Source: Aquificota bacterium (GTDB lineage Bacteria; Thermosulfidibacterota; Thermosulfidibacteria; Thermosulfidibacterales; B14-G1). Taken from it: a stretch of 64,000 nt of DNA. The notes under the pieces were generated by a model. It saw nothing but the letters and a program-made list of their open reading frames with translations, searched no databases and was not told the origin of the DNA. The translations under genes and the position numbers were made by a program. The stretch spans positions 111,899 to 175,898 of the forward strand of contig WFSL01000014.1 in assembly GCA_015486015.1 (NCBI GenBank), read 5' to 3'. This document shows, in pieces, positions 39,863 to 51,503 of the stretch. Within the stretch, counting starts at the first letter, position 1; each line of letters begins with the position of its first letter.

Positions 39863-42511
39863 ATGAGAGAAAGGGAGCTGCCAAAGAGCTACGAACCTAA
39901 GGGAGTCGAGGAGAAGTGGTATAGCCATTGGCTGGAAAAGGGTTACTTTCATGCTAATGAGAACGACGATTCTAAGCCCACTTACTCCATAGTAATACCT
40001 CCCCCCAACATTACAGGCTCTTTGCACATGGGCCACGCATTGAACTGCACCCTCCAAGATATCCTCTGTCGCTGGAAGCGCATGGAGGGATACAATGTGT
40101 TATGGATGCCCGGTACCGACCATGCGGGGATCGCTACCCAAAACGTGGTGGAAAAAGAACTGGCCAGGGAAGGACTTACGCGCCACGATCTAGGCCGTGA
40201 TGAGTTTTTGAAGCGGGTATGGGCGTGGAAAGACAAATTCGGCAACTACATTATAGAGCAGCTCAAACGCTTGGGGGCCAGCTGCGACTGGGAAAGAACC
40301 AGATTCACTATGGATGAAGGCTTTTCCCAAGCAGTGAGGGAGGTCTTCGTCCGCCTCTATGAGGAGGGACTCATCTACCGTGGGGACTACATGGTCAACT
40401 GGTGTCCCCGCTGCCGCACGGCCCTCTCAGACCTGGAGGTAGAGTACGAAGACGAAGAAGGCGGTTTGTGGTATATTGCTTACCCATTAGAAGAAGGCAC
40501 CGGAGAGGTGGTGGTAGCCACCACTCGACCAGAGACCCTCTTAGGGGACACTGCCGTAGCAGTCAATCCCAAGGACCCCAGGTACAGAGGGATAGTGGGT
40601 AAGAGGGTGATTTTGCCTGTGGTAGAGAGGCCTATTCCGATCATCAGCGATGCCTATGTGGACATGGAATTCGGTACCGGTGCACTAAAGATCACCCCTG
40701 CCCATGATCCCAATGACTTCGAGATTGGCAAGGCTCATGGCTTGGAGGCGGTGAATGTGATGAATCCAGACGGTAGCATGAATGAAAGGGCAGGCAAGTA
40801 CGCGGGCATGGACCGATTCGAATGCCGGAAGGCCATTGTCAAGGCATTGGAAGAGAAGGGCCTCTTGCGGAAATTTGAGCCCTATGTCCATTCAGTGGGT
40901 CACTGCTACCGGTGTCACACTGCCATTGAGCCCTACATCTCTACCCAATGGTTCGTGAGGGCTCGGCCCTTGGCCGAGCAAGCCATAAAGGCCGTGGAAG
41001 AGGGAAAGACCCGCATCATCCCCGAAAACTGGACAAAAGTGTATTACGAATGGATGTATAACATTCGGGATTGGTGCATCTCCCGTCAGATCTGGTGGGG
41101 CCATCAGATCCCCGCCTGGCACTGTAAGACCTGTGGCGAGATCAGTGTCTCTCGAGAAGAGATCACCCGATGTCTCCACTGCGGCAGTGGAGACATCGAA
41201 AGGGACCCCGATGTACTGGACACCTGGTTTTCATCAGCCCTGTGGCCCTTTGGGACCATGGGCTGGCCTGAGATGACCAAGACCCTCGAGCGCTTCTACC
41301 CCACCAGTTGCTTAGTGACAGGATTCGACATCCTCTTTTTCTGGGTAGCCCGGATGATGATGATGGGCCTAAAGTTCATGGGAGATGTCCCCTTCCAGCA
41401 CGTTTATATTCACGCCCTCATACGAGACGAAGAGGGCCAGAAGATGAGCAAGACTAAGGGAAACGTGATAGACCCTCTGAGAATGATGGAGAGATACGGC
41501 ACCGATGCCTTCCGCTTCACCCTGGCGGCCTTTGCCGCCCAAGGACGAGACATCAGGATGTCAGAGAAGCGCATCGAGGGATACCGCCACTTTGTGAATA
41601 AGATCTGGAACGCCTCCCGGTTTGTTCTCATGAATCTGGATGGTTACACACCTGGAGAGCTGGACCTCGAGGCCCTTACCCCTGTTCACCGCTGGATCCT
41701 GAGTCGGCTTACTCATGCTGTAGCCCAAGCCAACAAGGCCTTAAAGGCCTACGAGTTTGACAGGTATGCCGGGGTTATCTACCAGTTCACCTGGCACGAG
41801 TTCTGCGACTGGTATGTGGAATTCTCTAAGGAGTCCCTCTATAGAGGCACGACAGAGGAGCGATTGGGCGCTCAGAGGGTCCTCGTCACCTGCTTAGATA
41901 CCATTCTAAGACTGGCCCATCCCGTTATGCCGTTTGTAACCGAGGAGATCTGGCAGCATCTACCTGTTAGCGGTGACTCTATTGTGGTTGCACCATTCCC
42001 AAAGCCAGAGGAAGCCTGGACAGACCAAGCCTTAGAAGAGGAGTTCGCTTTAGTGATGGACGTAATCACTGCTGTACGAAACATCAAAGCCGAGGCAGGG
42101 TTGCCTCTCACAAAGAGAATAAAGGCCTTGGCCAAGGCCTCCGGTAACCCCTTAGCCGTGTTGGTGAGAGAGGCGCCCCGGATCAAGGCCTTGGCCTTCT
42201 TGGAAGAGTTTAAGGTGAATGAAGATCTTCAGAGGCCACTGCATTCTGCCCTGGCCATAGTAAAAGGGATAGAGGTCTATGTCCCCTTAAGTGGCTTAGT
42301 AGATATAGGGAAGGAGGTGGCCCGGCTGGAGAAGGAACTGGCAAAGGTCACCAGGGAGTTAGAGCGAGTGGAGCGAAAGCTCGCCAATGAGTCCTTCCTT
42401 AAGAAGGCCCCGGCCCATGTGGTGGAGAAGGAGAAGAGAATTCACCAGGAGATTGTAAAAAAACGAGAAAAGATCAACAGCAGCTTAGAAATGTTCCATG
42501 GACTGATGTGA
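39863..42511 (+). CDS. valS: Valyl-tRNA synthetase
   Basis: 882-residue class I synthetase. HIGH-type motif in PPPNITGSLHMGHAL, KMSKTKGNVIDP as KMSKS loop, CP1 editing domain with TTRPETLLGDTAVAVNP and DPNDFEIGK, and the C-terminal coiled coil (EVARLEKELAKVTRELERVE). ATG 39863 with AGGAG at 9 nt is preferred over GTG 39857 (3 nt). Two tRNA-Val genes are in the same window. The 73-nt gap upstream is too short for a T-box. Ends 10 nt from the convergent ybeY. Confidence 0.97.
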   Translation: MRERELPKSYEPKGVEEKWYSHWLEKGYFHANENDDSKPTYSIVIPPPNITGSLHMGHALNCTLQDILCRWKRMEGYNVLWMPGTDHAGIATQNVVEKELAREGLTRHDLGRDEFLKRVWAWKDKFGNYIIEQLKRLGASCDWERTRFTMDEGFSQAVREVFVRLYEEGLIYRGDYMVNWCPRCRTALSDLEVEYEDEEGGLWYIAYPLEEGTGEVVVATTRPETLLGDTAVAVNPKDPRYRGIVGKRVILPVVERPIPIISDAYVDMEFGTGALKITPAHDPNDFEIGKAHGLEAVNVMNPDGSMNERAGKYAGMDRFECRKAIVKALEEKGLLRKFEPYVHSVGHCYRCHTAIEPYISTQWFVRARPLAEQAIKAVEEGKTRIIPENWTKVYYEWMYNIRDWCISRQIWWGHQIPAWHCKTCGEISVSREEITRCLHCGSGDIERDPDVLDTWFSSALWPFGTMGWPEMTKTLERFYPTSCLVTGFDILFFWVARMMMMGLKFMGDVPFQHVYIHALIRDEEGQKMSKTKGNVIDPLRMMERYGTDAFRFTLAAFAAQGRDIRMSEKRIEGYRHFVNKIWNASRFVLMNLDGYTPGELDLEALTPVHRWILSRLTHAVAQANKALKAYEFDRYAGVIYQFTWHEFCDWYVEFSKESLYRGTTEERLGAQRVLVTCLDTILRLAHPVMPFVTEEIWQHLPVSGDSIVVAPFPKPEEAWTDQALEEEFALVMDVITAVRNIKAEAGLPLTKRIKALAKASGNPLAVLVREAPRIKALAFLEEFKVNEDLQRPLHSALAIVKGIEVYVPLSGLVDIGKEVARLEKELAKVTRELERVERKLANESFLKKAPAHVVEKEKRIHQEIVKKREKINSSLEMFHGLM

Positions 42512-42521
42512 TAGGGCCACT

Positions 42522-42938
42522 TCAAGTTAGATCTAAACCTTTCACGATCTTCATTTGCAGCTCTTCCATATTCCTTGCTTCGGAAGGGTTGTCGTCCCGA
42601 TACCCCAATAGGTGAAGCACCCCATGAACCACCAAAAGGACTAGCTCCCCATCCAACGTAGAGCCATATACAGGCGCCTGTTCCTTGGCCCTTTGTACGG
42701 ATACAAGTATATCTCCTAAGTAATCGCCATCCCCTGGGAAAGCCAGCACATCAGTAACGGCATCCTCACCTCTAAATCTTAAATTATAGCCCCTGATAGT
42801 TTCATCATCCACCAAAACAACAGTGAGGGAAAGCCTATTAGGATCCTTGCCCATGTATCTAAGGGTTGCCCTGGCTGCCCTGCCCATAAGGCGCTTAGGG
42901 ACTTTAAGCCCCTGCTGATCCAAGATGTAGACCCCCAC
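42522..42938 (-). CDS. ybeY: Endoribonuclease YbeY (16S rRNA maturation)
   Basis: 138-residue single-strand RNase for 16S 3' processing and ribosome quality control. The zinc signature HGVLHLLGYRDD (HGxLHLxGYDH-like) is present near the C-terminus, and VTDVLAFP before it. GTG start has GGAGG at 6 nt and lies 35 nt inside pgpH. Last gene of the long minus-strand series. Confidence 0.94.
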   Translation of the reverse strand: MGVYILDQQGLKVPKRLMGRAARATLRYMGKDPNRLSLTVVLVDDETIRGYNLRFRGEDAVTDVLAFPGDGDYLGDILVSVQRAKEQAPVYGSTLDGELVLLVVHGVLHLLGYRDDNPSEARNMEELQMKIVKGLDLT

Positions 42939-45177
42939 TCTTTTCCTCCCTTTCAGGATACTCTACCCTTTTGTGATAGATAGCAGTAAGAATGCGACTA
43001 AACACATCCATAATCCTGTAAATATCCCGGAGGGTCAACTCGCATTCCTCTAATTGCCCATCGAGAAAGATATTAGTGACAATCTCCCTCACCAGATGCC
43101 TTATCCTCGAAGGAGAAGGGTCATCTAAACTTCTGGATGCCGCCTCTACAGAATCGGCCATCATCACCATAGCCGCCTCCTTGGTCCGTGGCTTGGGTCC
43201 CGGATAACGGTATTCCTCCTCCTCCACCCCTGTGTCCTTGCTAGCCTCCTTCGCCTTCTGGTAAAAATAATAAATGAGGCTGGTGCCATGGTGCTGTTGA
43301 ATGATGTCCCTTATGGCCTTTGGAAGTCTGTATTCTGAGGCCAACTCTACGCCGTCCTTTACATGGGAGACAAGGACTAACCGGCTCATAGAAGGTGTCA
43401 GCTTGTCGTGTCTGCTCACCCCATTGGTGTTTTCAATGAAATACTCTGGGTTTTTGAGCTTCCCTATGTCATGGTAGTAGCCCCCAGCCTTTGCCAACAC
43501 CGGATTCGCATCTACGGCCCTGGCTGCTGCCTCCGCCAAGGTGGCAACATCCACAGAGTGATTATAAGTCCCAGGGGCCTTTTCCAAAAGCTCCCTCATC
43601 AACGGGTGGCTCAGGTTGATGAAGGAGAGAAGCTTTATGTCCGTCACCACCCCGAAGATCAATTCTGTGATAGGAACAGCAGCCAAGACCAAAAAGAGAG
43701 AGAAAAGGGCAGACAAGCTCAAGGCTGCGAGCTCCAGGAGAAGAGAGAACCCCAAGCCACTCCCCCTCATCAACACAAAGGCCCCTTCAAGGAAAAGGGA
43801 GGCCAGAAATGCAAAGCCTATGCCCATGAATACCGCTTTCTCTCCCCTCCCCTTCCTGATGGCATAGGCCCCCACCACGGAAACCACTAAAAAAGTGGCC
43901 AAAAACAAGGGATCCAAGCCAGGGAGGAAGCACATGCACCCCGCAAGGGTCAATACCAGGACAAGGGTAGGGAGAAAGTGGAAAAGAAAAGCGGCAAAGA
44001 CCCCGGGGAAGGGCCAGGGGGTTGCCAGGAGAGTGTTGACATTCCCCATCAAGGGAAAGAAAAGGGGCAGTTTCTCCTGAAAGATGAGGAAGAGGCGGGC
44101 AAGGGCCACGAAACCCACTACTAAAAGGAGAAAGATACGGTAGGATGTGGACACCTCTACCCTCCCCTTGTACACCCTAAACCAGCAGAGGGTAGCTACA
44201 TAAAGCAAAATCAAGACCCCCAAAAGGTGGCCCACCACAGGAAGGAGGATCCCCCTTTTGACTCTCTTACGCACAGCCTCTAAGAGGAGGGCAGCCTTGG
44301 GTGTCACCCTTTCTCCCCTCCCCACAATCAACTCCCCCTTCTTCACTTTTATGTGTACCGGCTGTACCCTCTCCTGGGCCTGTTTAGCCCTCTCTTGGGT
44401 GGCACCTCGATTATAGAAGAAGTTGGGCTTCACCAATCGGGTAAGAAGAAGGATCACAGACCTTCTAAGAGAGGCCATCCTGTAAGGTAGTTTCTCCTCC
44501 ACCAGACGCCTTATGAGGATACCTGCCTCAGAGAGGGAATAGATACGCTCCATCCGGTGACTAACAAACTCCTTGGAAAGCTGAATGTCCCTCACTACAA
44601 AACCCCCACTCATGGTCCCTATGTCCACTGGGATCTCGGCGGGAAGAATCCAGTACTCGCCCATCCTGAAGAGGAGGGAAGTGATGGCATCTTCCACCCA
44701 GGGGGCGTATCTGTAACGCCTAAAGGTCCTCACCACATCCTCTGGTAGGTCTACTCCAAGAATCCCCTTGAACTTCTCTCTGTCTTGCTGGACACTGCTC
44801 TCATCAAATGAAACTCGTAATTCTGAGAAAAGGGTGGCTATCTTGTCAGAGGTCTTAGAGACCCATCTGGAATCCAGATCAAAGACAGGCTTCACCCTTT
44901 CCCTTGCTTTTCTCAGAAGGGAAAGGGTTGCGCCCCTGTCCACAACCTCAAACTCCACGGGCGAGCGGACCTCCACCCGGGAGACCTCCCCTACTTTGTA
45001 AGCAGGCACACCAGCGATGGGCCATGGCAGCACCAAGAGGACCACCACCAGAGATGCCAAAATGAAGAAAAAGATATCCAGCCTGGATGGGAAGACCCTA
45101 CTTATCTCAAGCAGGCTCCAGGACCTCTCTGTGGTCCCTGTCTTCCTTGGAACGCTTTTTCCTCTCGTATTCTTCAT
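42904..45177 (-). CDS. pgpH: 7TMR-HD (PgpH-type) HD phosphodiesterase
   Basis: 757-residue membrane protein. After one N-terminal helix is an extracytoplasmic 7TMR-HDED-type domain (about 70-300), then seven or eight hydrophobic spans (about 300-500) and a cytoplasmic HD domain with [35 protein letters not shown] and [11 protein letters not shown]. Characterised PgpH proteins degrade cyclic di-AMP; substrate here is inferred from the family. Start codon lies 71 nt inside phoH; YbeZ-PgpH-YbeY order is known in many bacteria. Confidence 0.92.
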   Translation of the reverse strand: MKNTRGKSVPRKTGTTERSWSLLEISRVFPSRLDIFFFILASLVVVLLVLPWPIAGVPAYKVGEVSRVEVRSPVEFEVVDRGATLSLLRKARERVKPVFDLDSRWVSKTSDKIATLFSELRVSFDESSVQQDREKFKGILGVDLPEDVVRTFRRYRYAPWVEDAITSLLFRMGEYWILPAEIPVDIGTMSGGFVVRDIQLSKEFVSHRMERIYSLSEAGILIRRLVEEKLPYRMASLRRSVILLLTRLVKPNFFYNRGATQERAKQAQERVQPVHIKVKKGELIVGRGERVTPKAALLLEAVRKRVKRGILLPVVGHLLGVLILLYVATLCWFRVYKGRVEVSTSYRIFLLLVVGFVALARLFLIFQEKLPLFFPLMGNVNTLLATPWPFPGVFAAFLFHFLPTLVLVLTLAGCMCFLPGLDPLFLATFLVVSVVGAYAIRKGRGEKAVFMGIGFAFLASLFLEGAFVLMRGSGLGFSLLLELAALSLSALFSLFLVLAAVPITELIFGVVTDIKLLSFINLSHPLMRELLEKAPGTYNHSVDVATLAEAAARAVDANPVLAKAGGYYHDIGKLKNPEYFIENTNGVSRHDKLTPSMSRLVLVSHVKDGVELASEYRLPKAIRDIIQQHHGTSLIYYFYQKAKEASKDTGVEEEEYRYPGPKPRTKEAAMVMMADSVEAASRSLDDPSPSRIRHLVREIVTNIFLDGQLEECELTLRDIYRIMDVFSRILTAIYHKRVEYPEREEKSGGLHLGSAGA

Positions 45178-46114
45178 AGGCTCTTATTATGCACTGGACC
45201 AGGGGATGCCTCACCACATCCTTCTCCGTGAAATAGATAAACTTCACCTTGTTCACCCCCTCCAAGACGGCCTCGGCCTCCACCAACCCCGAAGTCTTCT
45301 CTTTGGGCAGGTCGATCTGGGTGATGTCACCTGTGACAACTGCCTTGGAATTGAAGCCTAAACGAGTGAGAAACATCTTCATCTGCTCAGAAGTGGTATT
45401 CTGGGCCTCATCCAGGATCACGAATGAGTTGTTCAGGGTCCTCCCCCTCATGAAGGCAAGAGGGGCAACCTCTATAATTCCCTTTTGAAGGAAATGCTCC
45501 GCCTTATTCCAGTCCACCATGTCATATAGGGCATCGTAAAGCGGCCTGAGATACGGATTCACCTTTTCCAGTATGTCCCCTGGTAGAAAACCCAGCCTCT
45601 CTCCAGCCTCTACGGCTGGACGCACAAGTATGATCCTATCCACCTCCCTCCTTAAGAGATAGGAGACGGCCATGGCCATTGCTAAATATGTCTTCCCCGT
45701 ACCGGCAGGCCCTATGGCAAATACCATATCATATTTGGCAATGGCCTCGAGATATACCTTTTGCTGAAGGCTTTTGGGCGTGATGAGCTTCTTCTTAGAG
45801 GGGATGTAAACACCCTGAGAGAACACCTCCCTTACCCGCTCCCCTTCCCTATTCATAACCATCCTTATAGTAAACTCCAAGTCCTTCTTACCCAACGTAA
45901 ACCCCTGATTGGCAAGATCAAGGAGCTGATGAAAAAGGATCTCCACCTTCTCTACGGCGTCCTCTGGCCCCTCGATCTGGACCACTTCACCCCTTGCCCT
46001 AATACGCACCCCAAAGGTTTCCTCCACCACACCGAGGTGGCTCTCCCTCCCTCCAAAGAAGGAGTACCAGGCCTCCCTGTCCCTGAATCCAAGTTCAAAG
46101 GTTCTCTTGCTCAT
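45107..46114 (-). CDS. ybeZ: PhoH-like ATPase (YbeZ)
   Basis: 335-residue P-loop ATPase partnering YbeY in rRNA/RNA metabolism. A KH-like N-terminus is followed by [46 protein letters not shown] (Walker B) and GDITQIDLP. The charged tail ([14 protein letters not shown]) is encoded over the beginning of pgpH. Starts in the rph stop (ATGA). Confidence 0.94.
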   Translation of the reverse strand: MSKRTFELGFRDREAWYSFFGGRESHLGVVEETFGVRIRARGEVVQIEGPEDAVEKVEILFHQLLDLANQGFTLGKKDLEFTIRMVMNREGERVREVFSQGVYIPSKKKLITPKSLQQKVYLEAIAKYDMVFAIGPAGTGKTYLAMAMAVSYLLRREVDRIILVRPAVEAGERLGFLPGDILEKVNPYLRPLYDALYDMVDWNKAEHFLQKGIIEVAPLAFMRGRTLNNSFVILDEAQNTTSEQMKMFLTRLGFNSKAVVTGDITQIDLPKEKTSGLVEAEAVLEGVNKVKFIYFTEKDVVRHPLVQCIIRAYEEYERKKRSKEDRDHREVLEPA

Positions 46115-46839
46115 TTCTCCCCTATCACACGACGCTGAAATGCCACCAACTCCCTAACGCCTTTGCACGCCAACCCCAGCATACTATCCAGGGCCTCCCT
46201 GTCAAAGGGAGAGTGCTCAGCTGTCCCCTGAATCTCTACAAATGCGCCCCTGCCTGTCATCACCACGTTCATATCCACCTCTGCCTCGGCATCCTCCTCA
46301 TAATCGAGATCCAATATAGGCACCCCCCTGTATATGCCCACACTTACAGCAGCGAGAAAGTCCTTTACAGGATCAGACCTTATAGAACCGGTCTTTCTTA
46401 AATACCCCAGCGCATCGTAAAGTGCTATAAAAGCCCCTGTTATGGAGGCTGTCCTCGTTCCACCATCTGCCTGGAGCACATCACAATCGATCCATATAGT
46501 CTTTTCCCCCAAGGCCTCAAGGTCTACCACTGCCCGGAGACTTCGACCTATGAATCGTTGTATCTCCAAACTCCTTCCAGAGGGCCTCCCCCTGGTCACT
46601 TCCCTCACAGTCCTGGTATGAGTAGACCTGGGAAGCATGGAGTACTCCGCAGTTATCCATCCCTTCCCTTGCCCTTTGAGAAAGGGAGGAACCTTATCCT
46701 CCACCGATGCTGTGCACACCACCCTGGTATCCCCCACCTCTATCAAGGCAGAGCCCTCTGCATGCTTTATGTATCCCCTAACCAGCCTCACCCTCCTCAT
46801 CTTGTCAGGGGAACGCCCATCCCTCCTCACAAAGCCCAT
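46111..46839 (-). CDS. rph: Ribonuclease PH
   Basis: 242-residue phosphorolytic 3' exonuclease trimming tRNA 3' ends, acting as a hexamer. [52 protein letters not shown] and [18 protein letters not shown] are diagnostic and the length is canonical. Overlaps accD by 13 nt and ybeZ by 4 nt. Confidence 0.96.
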   Translation of the reverse strand: MGFVRRDGRSPDKMRRVRLVRGYIKHAEGSALIEVGDTRVVCTASVEDKVPPFLKGQGKGWITAEYSMLPRSTHTRTVREVTRGRPSGRSLEIQRFIGRSLRAVVDLEALGEKTIWIDCDVLQADGGTRTASITGAFIALYDALGYLRKTGSIRSDPVKDFLAAVSVGIYRGVPILDLDYEEDAEAEVDMNVVMTGRGAFVEIQGTAEHSPFDREALDSMLGLACKGVRELVAFQRRVIGEK

Positions 46840-47693
46840 GCCCTCCTCCCATTCTCAAAGAGGGAAAGGAGCCTACGAAGGGTTTCCCTCAAAACCTTCC
46901 TGTCTACCACCATGTCCACAAAACCGTGCTCCATGAGAAACTCCGCTCGCTGAAACCCCTGGGGAAGCTGCTGCCTTATAGTCTGCTCAATCACCCTGGG
47001 ACCTGCAAACCCAATAAGGGCCTTGGGCTCAGATATGACCACATCTCCCAACAAGGCAAAGCTCGCCGATACCCCCCCTGTTGTGGGATCGGTGAGCACG
47101 GAGATATACGGCACCTTTGCTTCGGAGAGGCGCGCAAGGGCAGCGCAAGTCTTGCCCATCTGCACAAGCGAAAGGATAGACTCCTGCATCCTGGCTCCCC
47201 CAGATGAAGAGACAATTATCAAAGGTGTACCACTCTCACAGGCCCTTTCCACAGCCCTAGTCACCTTCTCCCCCACCACCGAACCCATACTCCCCCCTAA
47301 GAAACCAAACTCAAACACCACCAGCTCCACAGGATAGCCCCCTATGGATGCAGTCCCACAGATCACTGCATCCTTCATACCTGTCTTACGCTGGGCCTCC
47401 TTGAGACGGTCCATATACCTCTTAGAATCCTTAAACTTTAACGGATCCTTGGGAGAAATGGATGCATCTCTCTCCTTGAAACTCCCTTTATCCACCAAAA
47501 GTTCTATCCTTTCCTTAGCCGAGATACGAAAATGGTAGTTACATTTAGGACAAACCTTGAGGTTCCTCTCCACTTCCTCCTTGTAAACCATCTCTTTACA
47601 GTTTTCACACTTGACCCACAGCCCCCTGGGTACCCTCTGCTTAGAGTCTTTCACCTTACTGAAGGGCCTCTTTTTAAACCAGAGCCGCACCAA
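46827..47693 (-). CDS. accD: Acetyl-CoA carboxylase, carboxyltransferase subunit beta
   Basis: 288-residue subunit transferring CO2 to acetyl-CoA to begin fatty-acid synthesis; works with AccA. Zinc ribbon [20 protein letters not shown] with PKC (residues about 29-53), then the crotonase-like core with [30 protein letters not shown] and [14 protein letters not shown]. Three nt after trmFO; accA is not in the window. Confidence 0.95.
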   Translation of the reverse strand: MVRLWFKKRPFSKVKDSKQRVPRGLWVKCENCKEMVYKEEVERNLKVCPKCNYHFRISAKERIELLVDKGSFKERDASISPKDPLKFKDSKRYMDRLKEAQRKTGMKDAVICGTASIGGYPVELVVFEFGFLGGSMGSVVGEKVTRAVERACESGTPLIIVSSSGGARMQESILSLVQMGKTCAALARLSEAKVPYISVLTDPTTGGVSASFALLGDVVISEPKALIGFAGPRVIEQTIRQQLPQGFQRAEFLMEHGFVDMVVDRKVLRETLRRLLSLFENGRRAWAL

Positions 47694-47696
47694 GGC

Positions 47697-49040
47697 TCAT
47701 TCCCCTCTCCCCATATTGCTATCCTTCAAAGGGGCATACACAACCTCCCTTAACCACATGGCCATATCCTTCAGGGCCCTCTCACTATACGCCAGCCTCC
47801 TATCCCTCTTCCCCTTTGGAGGCTTCGTAAGGGGTGGCAAGAGGCCAAAATTGGCGTTCATGGGCTGAAAGGCCGCTGGATCACATGAGACCACGTACCT
47901 CACCAAGGCGCCCATCATAGTAGTAGCTGGGGGGACCACAGGGGGATCGCCTTTCACGTATCTCGCTGCATTCAGGCCAGCAAGCATCCCTGTGGCAGCA
48001 GACTCCATGTACCCCTCTACCCCGGTGAGCTGCCCGGCAAAAAAGAGACCCCTATCACCCTTAAGGGCCATACTCATACTGAGAAACACTGGACTGTTGA
48101 TATACGTGTTCCTATGGACCGAGCCAAAACGGGCAAATTCCGCATTTCTAAGGGCAGGGACAAGGCGAAACACCCTCTTTTGCTCCGGCCATTTAAGACG
48201 GGTCTGAAAGCCTACCATGTTCCACAAAGTGCCTTCCTTAGTCTCCCTCCTCAATTGAACCACTGCATATGGCCTATTCCCAGTAACAGGGTCCCTGAGG
48301 CCTACAGGCTTCATGGGCCCATACAGAAGGGAGGCCTTACCCAGATCAGCGATCTCCTCTATAGGCATACACCCTGAGAAAAACTTGGGATCTTCAAAGG
48401 GTCTCAGGGGCACCCTTTCAGCATCAACAATGGCCCGATAAAACATATCATATTCTTCTTCTGTCAAAGGACAGTTCAAATAGTCCTCCCCACCCTTGCC
48501 ATATCTGGAGGCAAAGAAGGCCCGACCATAATCTATGGAATCACCCATCACAATAGGGGATATGGCATCATAAAAATAAAGATGTTCCCCACCAAAAAGA
48601 CCCGCAAGGGCTTGGGAAAGGGCTAAAGAGGTGAGAGGACCTGTGGCCACAACCAAGGGCCGAAAATGGGGCAGATCCTTCACCTCCTTCCGTACAAGCT
48701 CGATTGACGGGTGACTTTCAATCCTTTTAGTAACCTCCCTGGCAAAGGCCATCCTATCAACAGCCAAGGCACCCCCGGCAGGCACCTCCACCTTATGGGC
48801 CACCCCCAACAAGAGGGACCCCCACAGCATCATCTCCGCCTTCAAGAGCCCAGATGCTGTATCCAAGTGTTTAGACCTCAATGAGTTAGAACACACCAAC
48901 TCCGCCAGGAGAGAGGTCTTATGAGCAGGGGTAAAAGAAAAAGGCCTCATCTCCAGAAGTCTCACCCTGCAACCCTGCCTAGCAACCTGCCAGGCAGCCT
49001 CACAGCCAGCGAGACCACCACCAATGACAAGAACATCCAT
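47697..49040 (-). CDS. trmFO: Folate-dependent tRNA m5U54 methyltransferase TrmFO
   Basis: 447-residue FAD enzyme methylating U54 of tRNA with methylene-tetrahydrofolate. [18 protein letters not shown] is the FAD-binding start, LLEMRP, and LVCSNSLRS follow, with [22 protein letters not shown]-type end region ([15 protein letters not shown]). Eleven nt after rplQ, so it continues the ribosomal transcript; a tRNA modification gene there fits a translation role. Confidence 0.96.
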   Translation of the reverse strand: MDVLVIGGGLAGCEAAWQVARQGCRVRLLEMRPFSFTPAHKTSLLAELVCSNSLRSKHLDTASGLLKAEMMLWGSLLLGVAHKVEVPAGGALAVDRMAFAREVTKRIESHPSIELVRKEVKDLPHFRPLVVATGPLTSLALSQALAGLFGGEHLYFYDAISPIVMGDSIDYGRAFFASRYGKGGEDYLNCPLTEEEYDMFYRAIVDAERVPLRPFEDPKFFSGCMPIEEIADLGKASLLYGPMKPVGLRDPVTGNRPYAVVQLRRETKEGTLWNMVGFQTRLKWPEQKRVFRLVPALRNAEFARFGSVHRNTYINSPVFLSMSMALKGDRGLFFAGQLTGVEGYMESAATGMLAGLNAARYVKGDPPVVPPATTMMGALVRYVVSCDPAAFQPMNANFGLLPPLTKPPKGKRDRRLAYSERALKDMAMWLREVVYAPLKDSNMGRGE

Positions 49041-49051
49041 AAGGATGAAGG

Positions 49052-49438
49052 CTATTCCCCTTCAGAGGAGGCCTCCTTCATAGGGGCATCTACCATCTCC
49101 ACCAGGGCCATAGATGCATTATCCCCACGCCTGTAGCCCAGCTTCAGGATCCTAACGTATCCCCCTGTCCTGCCAGCGTACCTCTCCACCAATTCCGCAA
49201 ACAGCTTATGGACAATCCCCTTGTCCCTAATAACTGCCAGTGCTTGCCTCCTGGCATGGAGGTCCCCCCTCTTGGCCAAAGTGACCATCTTTTCAGCTAA
49301 GGGTTTAACAGCTTTGGCCTTTGGAAGGGTAGTCTTTATACGCTCATGGCGCAGAAGATCCGTCACCAGGTTCCTCAAGAGGGCCTTTCTATGAGCCGCC
49401 GTTCTGCCCAATTTGGGCACCCTTCTGCCATGCCTCAT
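49052..49438 (-). CDS. rplQ: 50S ribosomal protein L17
   Basis: 128 residues starting [20 protein letters not shown] with the usual [17 protein letters not shown] segment. Stop and start of rpoA/rplQ share one base. The C-terminal tail is slightly extended and acidic. Last ribosomal gene of the cluster. Confidence 0.98.
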   Translation of the reverse strand: MRHGRRVPKLGRTAAHRKALLRNLVTDLLRHERIKTTLPKAKAVKPLAEKMVTLAKRGDLHARRQALAVIRDKGIVHKLFAELVERYAGRTGGYVRILKLGYRRGDNASMALVEMVDAPMKEASSEGE

Positions 49439-50430
49439 TACCCTATCTCCTCTCCCCCTTCCCTCGGTACCTTCATCCCTAAGGTGAGATGCAGCTCGTT
49501 AAGCACATGCCTCACCTCTTCGAGGGATTTTTTTCCGAAGTTGCGTACCTTAAGGAGATCAGCCTCCGAGCGACCAACCAAATCACCAATGGTATTTATG
49601 CCCATCTTTTTTAGGCAATTATGAGAACGCACAGATAGCTCTAACTCGTCTATGGGCTTGCTCAACTTCTCAACCAACTCCTCCTTTTCCTCAACCTCCT
49701 CTCCACACTCCAGATCATCCAGCCCCTGCTCAAAATTGGCAAAGATATTAACGTGATCCCTCAGGATCTTGGCCGCTATGGCAACACTCTCCTGGGGTTG
49801 AATGGCTCCATTGGTCCATATCTCCAAAATGAGTCTATCATAATCGGTCTCTCTCCCTACCCTGGCATTCTCCACAGTAAAGTTCACCTTTAAAACTGGA
49901 GAAAAGATGGCGTCCACCAATATGGTCCCCACGGGCAGATCCTCCCCATGGCGCTTCTCTACAGGTAAGTACCCTTTTCCCTTCTCCACCTTCATCTCCA
50001 TGATGAGCCGGCTCTTCTCACTATCCAAAGTGGCTATCACCATATCAGGATTAAGGATATCCACCTTGTGGCCCGTCTCTATTTGGGAGGCAGTGACCTC
50101 TCCAGGACCCTGCGCATCGAGACGCATGGTCACAGGTTCATCACTATAACTCCTCAATTGAAGTTCCTTTATGTTGAGAATAATCTCTGTCACGTCTTCT
50201 CTGACCCCTGGTATCACCGAGAATTCATGGGGTACACCCTCTATCCTCACCGTGGTCACGGCAGCCCCAGGGACACTGGACATCAACACCCTCCTAAGGC
50301 TGTTCCCCAGGGTGATGCCGAAGCCCTTCTCTAAGGGCTCCACTATAAGCCTCCCATAACGGGAGGTGAGACTCTCGGGTTCAAACTCCACCCTTTGGGG
50401 CCTTATCATCATGGACCATGTTCGAAACAT
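49438..50430 (-). CDS. rpoA: RNA polymerase subunit alpha
   Basis: 330 residues. The N-terminal assembly domain includes [20 protein letters not shown]-like sequence ([19 protein letters not shown]) and the C-terminal domain [18 protein letters not shown] to [15 protein letters not shown] for UP-element and activator contact. G-rich site 5 nt before ATG 50430; two ATGs seven codons on are alternatives. Confidence 0.98.
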   Translation of the reverse strand: MFRTWSMMIRPQRVEFEPESLTSRYGRLIVEPLEKGFGITLGNSLRRVLMSSVPGAAVTTVRIEGVPHEFSVIPGVREDVTEIILNIKELQLRSYSDEPVTMRLDAQGPGEVTASQIETGHKVDILNPDMVIATLDSEKSRLIMEMKVEKGKGYLPVEKRHGEDLPVGTILVDAIFSPVLKVNFTVENARVGRETDYDRLILEIWTNGAIQPQESVAIAAKILRDHVNIFANFEQGLDDLECGEEVEEKEELVEKLSKPIDELELSVRSHNCLKKMGINTIGDLVGRSEADLLKVRNFGKKSLEEVRHVLNELHLTLGMKVPREGGEEIG

Positions 50431-50443
50431 CCATACCCCCCAC

Positions 50444-51070
50444 TTACTTGGAGTAAAGCTCCACTATAAGGGAAACATCTACAGGAATAGCCACCTCATC
50501 GAGCTGGGGAATAGTTTTAAATACACCCTTCTTCCCCTCGACGTCCACCTCCAACCAAGGGTAGGTCCCTCTGTGCTCTGCCAACTCTAAGGATTCTTGG
50601 ATCCTCACCATCCCCCTGCTCTTCTCCCTTACCTCTATCACATCCCCAGGCCTTACTAAATAGCTTGGGATATTAACCTTCCTCCCATTCACCATAAAGT
50701 GCCCGTGACGCACCATCTGACGCGCCTCCCTCCTGCTGGAGGCGAAACCCATCCTGTACACCACATTGTCCAGCCTCCGCTCCAAGAGTTTCACTAAGTT
50801 CTCACCCGTTAGACCCGGCATCCTGGTGGCCCTATAAAAGTAGTTCCTGAACTGACGCTCCAACACACCGTATATCCTTCTAAGCTTCTGCTTCTCCCTT
50901 AAACGGAGACCATATTCCGTAACCTTCACCCTCCTCTGACCATGCTGGCCAGGGGGATAGTTTCTATGCTCCAAAGGGCACTTGTCCGTCAAACACTTGG
51001 TACCCTTGAGGAAAAGCTTCAGCCCTTCCCTCCTACACTGTCTGCAAACAGGACCTGTATACCTTGCCAA
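50444..51070 (-). CDS. rpsD: 30S ribosomal protein S4
   Basis: 208 residues with [20 protein letters not shown] and an N-terminal Cys cluster (CRQC, CLTDKC), so the zinc-binding S4 form. The S4 RNA-binding domain is [20 protein letters not shown]. Primary assembly protein and, in many bacteria, the alpha-operon repressor. Confidence 0.98.
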   Translation of the reverse strand: MARYTGPVCRQCRREGLKLFLKGTKCLTDKCPLEHRNYPPGQHGQRRVKVTEYGLRLREKQKLRRIYGVLERQFRNYFYRATRMPGLTGENLVKLLERRLDNVVYRMGFASSRREARQMVRHGHFMVNGRKVNIPSYLVRPGDVIEVREKSRGMVRIQESLELAEHRGTYPWLEVDVEGKKGVFKTIPQLDEVAIPVDVSLIVELYSK

Positions 51071-51088
51071 CTTCTACCCCCTCGCTTC

Positions 51089-51481
51089 TTATACCCTTCT
51101 CTTCTTCCTTGGCCTGCACCCATCATGGGGTAATGGGGTCACGTCCTTTATAAGGGTGACATTCAGCCCAGCATTCTGAAGAGACCGAATAGCCGCCTCC
51201 CTACCAGGCCCCGGCCCCTTCACGTAAACCTCAACCCATCTCATGCCGCAGTTGTCCACTGCCCTCTTAGCAGCGGTTTCTGCGGCTATCTGGGCAGCAT
51301 AGGGTGTGCTCTTTCTGGTACCCTTAAAGCCCACACTACCTGCACTGGCCCATGCTACGGTATTACCCTGGGGATCCGTAAGGGTCACAATGGTGTTGTT
51401 GAAGGTAGACTGAATATGTGCCACCCCACTGGGCACTACCTTTTTTTCCTTCTTCTTGCCTCTCCTCTGCCTCTTGGCCAT
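51089..51481 (-). CDS. rpsK: 30S ribosomal protein S11
   Basis: 130 residues: [20 protein letters not shown] and [19 protein letters not shown] are canonical. ATG 51481 has GGGGAGG at 10 nt; an in-frame TTG at 51490 is too near that site. Confidence 0.98.
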   Translation of the reverse strand: MAKRQRRGKKKEKKVVPSGVAHIQSTFNNTIVTLTDPQGNTVAWASAGSVGFKGTRKSTPYAAQIAAETAAKRAVDNCGMRWVEVYVKGPGPGREAAIRSLQNAGLNVTLIKDVTPLPHDGCRPRKKRRV

Positions 51482-51503
51482 TATCCACAAAACCTCCCCA
51501 TCA

